Origin: Syntrophobacterales bacterium
GTDB lineage: Bacteria; Desulfobacterota; Syntrophobacteria; BM002
NCBI GenBank assembly: GCA_030613915.1
Contig: JAUWKY010000098.1
Span: 1 to 7,844, forward strand
Length of the DNA stretch: 7,844 bases
Direction of reading: 5' to 3'
Positions 7,155 through 7,844 of this stretch are shown one piece after another. Made by a program: the position numbers and the translations under genes. The number at the start of each line of letters is the position of its first letter. The first letter of the stretch is position 1. Under the pieces are notes generated by a model. The model searched no databases and was not told where the DNA came from. It saw only the letters and a program-made list of their open reading frames with translations.

Positions 7155-7400
7155 ATGTACGTATCTGTTACCTTTTTGGGTCTGCAGCGGGCGAAAGCCC
7201 AGAGTGACCAGATTCAAATCAGGTTTTCAAAGAAAACCCGTGTTGCTGACGTCTTGGCGTATATTAAAAAACATCACCCGGAACTTCCGTTTCCAGAAGA
7301 TGCTATTCTGGTAGCGGTAAACAACAAGATCTCTTCCATGGAGAGGATACTTAAGAACAAAGACAACGTCACCTTTCTTCCATTCCTGGGAGGAGGGTAG
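7155..7400 (+). CDS. MoaD/ThiS-family ubiquitin-like sulfur carrier
   Basis: The 81-aa product has the beta-grasp pattern of MoaD: MYVSVTFLGLQR, a middle KKTRVADVLAYIKKHHPEL (the TV.DLL..L region), ILVAVNNKI and a C-terminus NVTFLPFLGGG. In MoaD the terminal Gly-Gly is adenylated by MoeB and thiocarboxylated. It then gives sulfur to MoaE for the dithiolene of molybdopterin, the ligand that AOR enzymes use. Here the tail is three glycines, so Gly80-Gly81 would be the functional pair. Its position 120 nt after an AOR gene points to tungstopterin supply. ThiS or another sulfur-relay role cannot be excluded, since no moaE, moeB or thiG is in the window. The ribosome binding site is weak (about GAGAA at 7144). 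The gene has its own strong promoter. Confidence 0.85.
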   Translation: MYVSVTFLGLQRAKAQSDQIQIRFSKKTRVADVLAYIKKHHPELPFPEDAILVAVNNKISSMERILKNKDNVTFLPFLGGG

Positions 7401-7405
7401 CCCCA

Positions 7406-7453
7406 GAAAGTCGCCACGGTGGGCGTACTTTCAAAGAATCTTAGGATTTTTTT
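7406..7453 (+). terminator. Likely terminator of the moaD-like gene, two adjacent hairpins
   Basis: The first hairpin pairs GAAAGT-CGCC (7406-7415) with GGCG-T-ACTTTC (7422-7432), with a bulged T7426 and a 6-nt loop. The second pairs AAAGAATC (7433-7440) with GATTTTTT (7445-7452) around TTAG, with one G-U pair. The T-run is part of the second stem rather than free, so efficiency is uncertain. It begins 5 nt after the stop codon. Confidence 0.5.
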
Positions 7454-7474
7454 CTCTGTTCCTCACATTTTTCC

Positions 7475-7502
7475 TTGACATTCAGAGAATTTGTGATTTA
7501 AG
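7475..7502 (+). promoter_or_regulatory. Candidate promoter of the 7510-7601 RNA
   Basis: A perfect TTGACA (7475-7480) is followed after 16 nt by TTTAAG (7497-7502), a poor -10. TATCAT at 7503-7508 is a better -10, but its spacing of 22 nt is too long. The -35 match makes a promoter plausible; the -10 is the weak point. Confidence 0.4.
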
Positions 7503-7509
7503 TATCATA

Positions 7510-7601
7510 GTTCACTAGAGGAGGGCGACCCCCTCCATCTAGGGCGGCCCCTAGGCACCAAGTTATTATCCTAATCTTACTTGCTGAGGGGCCTTTTTTT
7601 T
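7510..7601 (+). ncRNA. Candidate structured small RNA of about 90 nt
   Basis: Two hairpins follow the putative promoter. The first pairs CTAGA-GGAGGG (7515-7525) with CCCTCC-A-TCTAG (7531-7542), 11 bp with one bulged A and the loop CGACC. The second is the terminator described separately. There is no ATG and no reading frame of note. It resembles no RNA family I can name. It could also be an extended 3' end of the moaD-like transcript if the first terminator is leaky. Confidence 0.45.
7546..7601 (+). terminator. Intrinsic terminator closing the candidate small RNA
   Basis: GGCCCCT (7546-7552) pairs perfectly with AGGGGCC (7587-7593) and is followed by eight Ts (7594-7601). Within the 34-nt loop, CAAGT (7559-7563) pairs with ACTTG (7579-7583), making a two-part stem. 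The end GGGGCC plus T-run is the same as in the terminator at 4633-4671. Confidence 0.75.
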
Positions 7602-7610
7602 GCTCTCAAC

Positions 7611-7803
7611 TAGAGCCCGGATATTTCATCACGCCTTGGCGTGACTGCGACCGCGGACATGACCGTCCTTCCGGGCGTCCTCAGATGTCGGATCCTGCGA
7701 CGTACCGTTCAGGTACGCCTCGGATCCAACCCCCTGCGGTTGCCCGGTGGCACACCCATCTTCACGGTCTCGCGACAGCAATTCATGAAATATGCGGGCT
7801 AGA
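7611..7803. mobile_element. MITE-like element of 185 bp with inverted ends and TAGA target duplication
   Basis: The element proper spans 7615-7799. Its ends, GCCCGGATATTTCAT (7615-7629) and ATGAAATATGCGGGC (7785-7799), are inverted repeats with 14 of 15 positions matching. They are flanked by a direct TAGA (7611-7614 and 7800-7803) that fits a 4-bp target duplication. The interior is GC-rich and folds into nested pairings: CTG-CG with CG-A-CAG, GACCGT with ACGGTC, CCGGGC with GCCCGG, GGATCC with GGATCC, and CGTACC with GGTACG around GTTCA. A local hairpin TCACGCC-TT-GGCGTGA lies at 7629-7644. No transposase is encoded, so it would move only by help in trans. I suspect an IS1380-like parent from the look of the ends, but this is from memory and weak. 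Confidence 0.65.
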
Positions 7804-7844
7804 GGAGGCGATTCATCTGAACGTAGGTGAAATGTGGTTATGCG
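7804..7844. other. Right edge of the window, no feature seen
   Basis: The 41 bases after the MITE-like element contain no start codon with a ribosome binding site leading to an open frame that can be judged. GAGGAGG at 7802-7808 resembles a Shine-Dalgarno, but no ATG or GTG follows at normal distance. Confidence 0.5.

Noticed and set aside
7659..7802. 47-codon ATG frame inside the MITE-like element as a real gene
   Set aside because: There is no ribosome binding site, the translation is arginine-rich and featureless, and the sequence is better explained by paired repeat structure.

Overview
The window looks like chromosome from an anaerobic, LPS-bearing Gram-negative bacterium. I favour a deltaproteobacterial-type organism (Desulfobacterota or similar); this is inference. 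It rests on an LpxA-type lipid A acyltransferase, an OmpA-like peptidoglycan-anchored envelope protein, MreB, a large tungsten-type aldehyde:ferredoxin oxidoreductase (AOR) family enzyme, and dispersed intergenic repeats of a style I associate with such genomes.

Layout. Bases 2-94 hold the last codons of an unidentified plus-strand gene. Then come lpxA (126-929), acpP (1116-1364) and an OmpA-C-terminal-domain protein (1480-2982), all on the plus strand, with a strong intrinsic terminator at 3102-3136. mreB (3283-4314) is convergent on the minus strand. The gap between the two stop codons carries a degenerate GATTTCGGATTGCGG-type repeat just after each stop. The 557-base region 4315-4871 has no protein gene. 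It holds a possible promoter-to-terminator unit (4553-4671), a minus-strand terminator facing it (4750-4779) and a 9-bp direct repeat (4807-4829). An AOR-family gene (4872-7034) follows. A MoaD/ThiS-like sulfur-carrier gene (7155-7400) lies downstream with its own near-consensus promoter preceded by helically phased T-tracts. The right end (7401-7844) has no convincing protein gene. It contains a terminator-like double hairpin, a second candidate small RNA with its own promoter and terminator (7475-7601), and a complete 185-bp MITE-like element (7615-7799) with 15-bp inverted ends and a TAGA target duplication.

How the genes fit together. LpxA draws its hydroxyacyl group from acyl-ACP, so lpxA and acpP are linked functionally as well as physically; the OmpA-like protein and MreB belong to the same envelope theme. 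The AOR needs a metallated pyranopterin cofactor, whose dithiolene sulfur is delivered by a MoaD-type carrier, so the AOR/moaD pair forms a second module. No electron-transfer partner for the AOR, and no lpxD, fabZ, lpxB, mreC, mreD or fabF, is visible here. I see no protein system that is clearly new. The least explained parts are the noncoding units at 4553-4671, 7475-7601 and 7615-7799.
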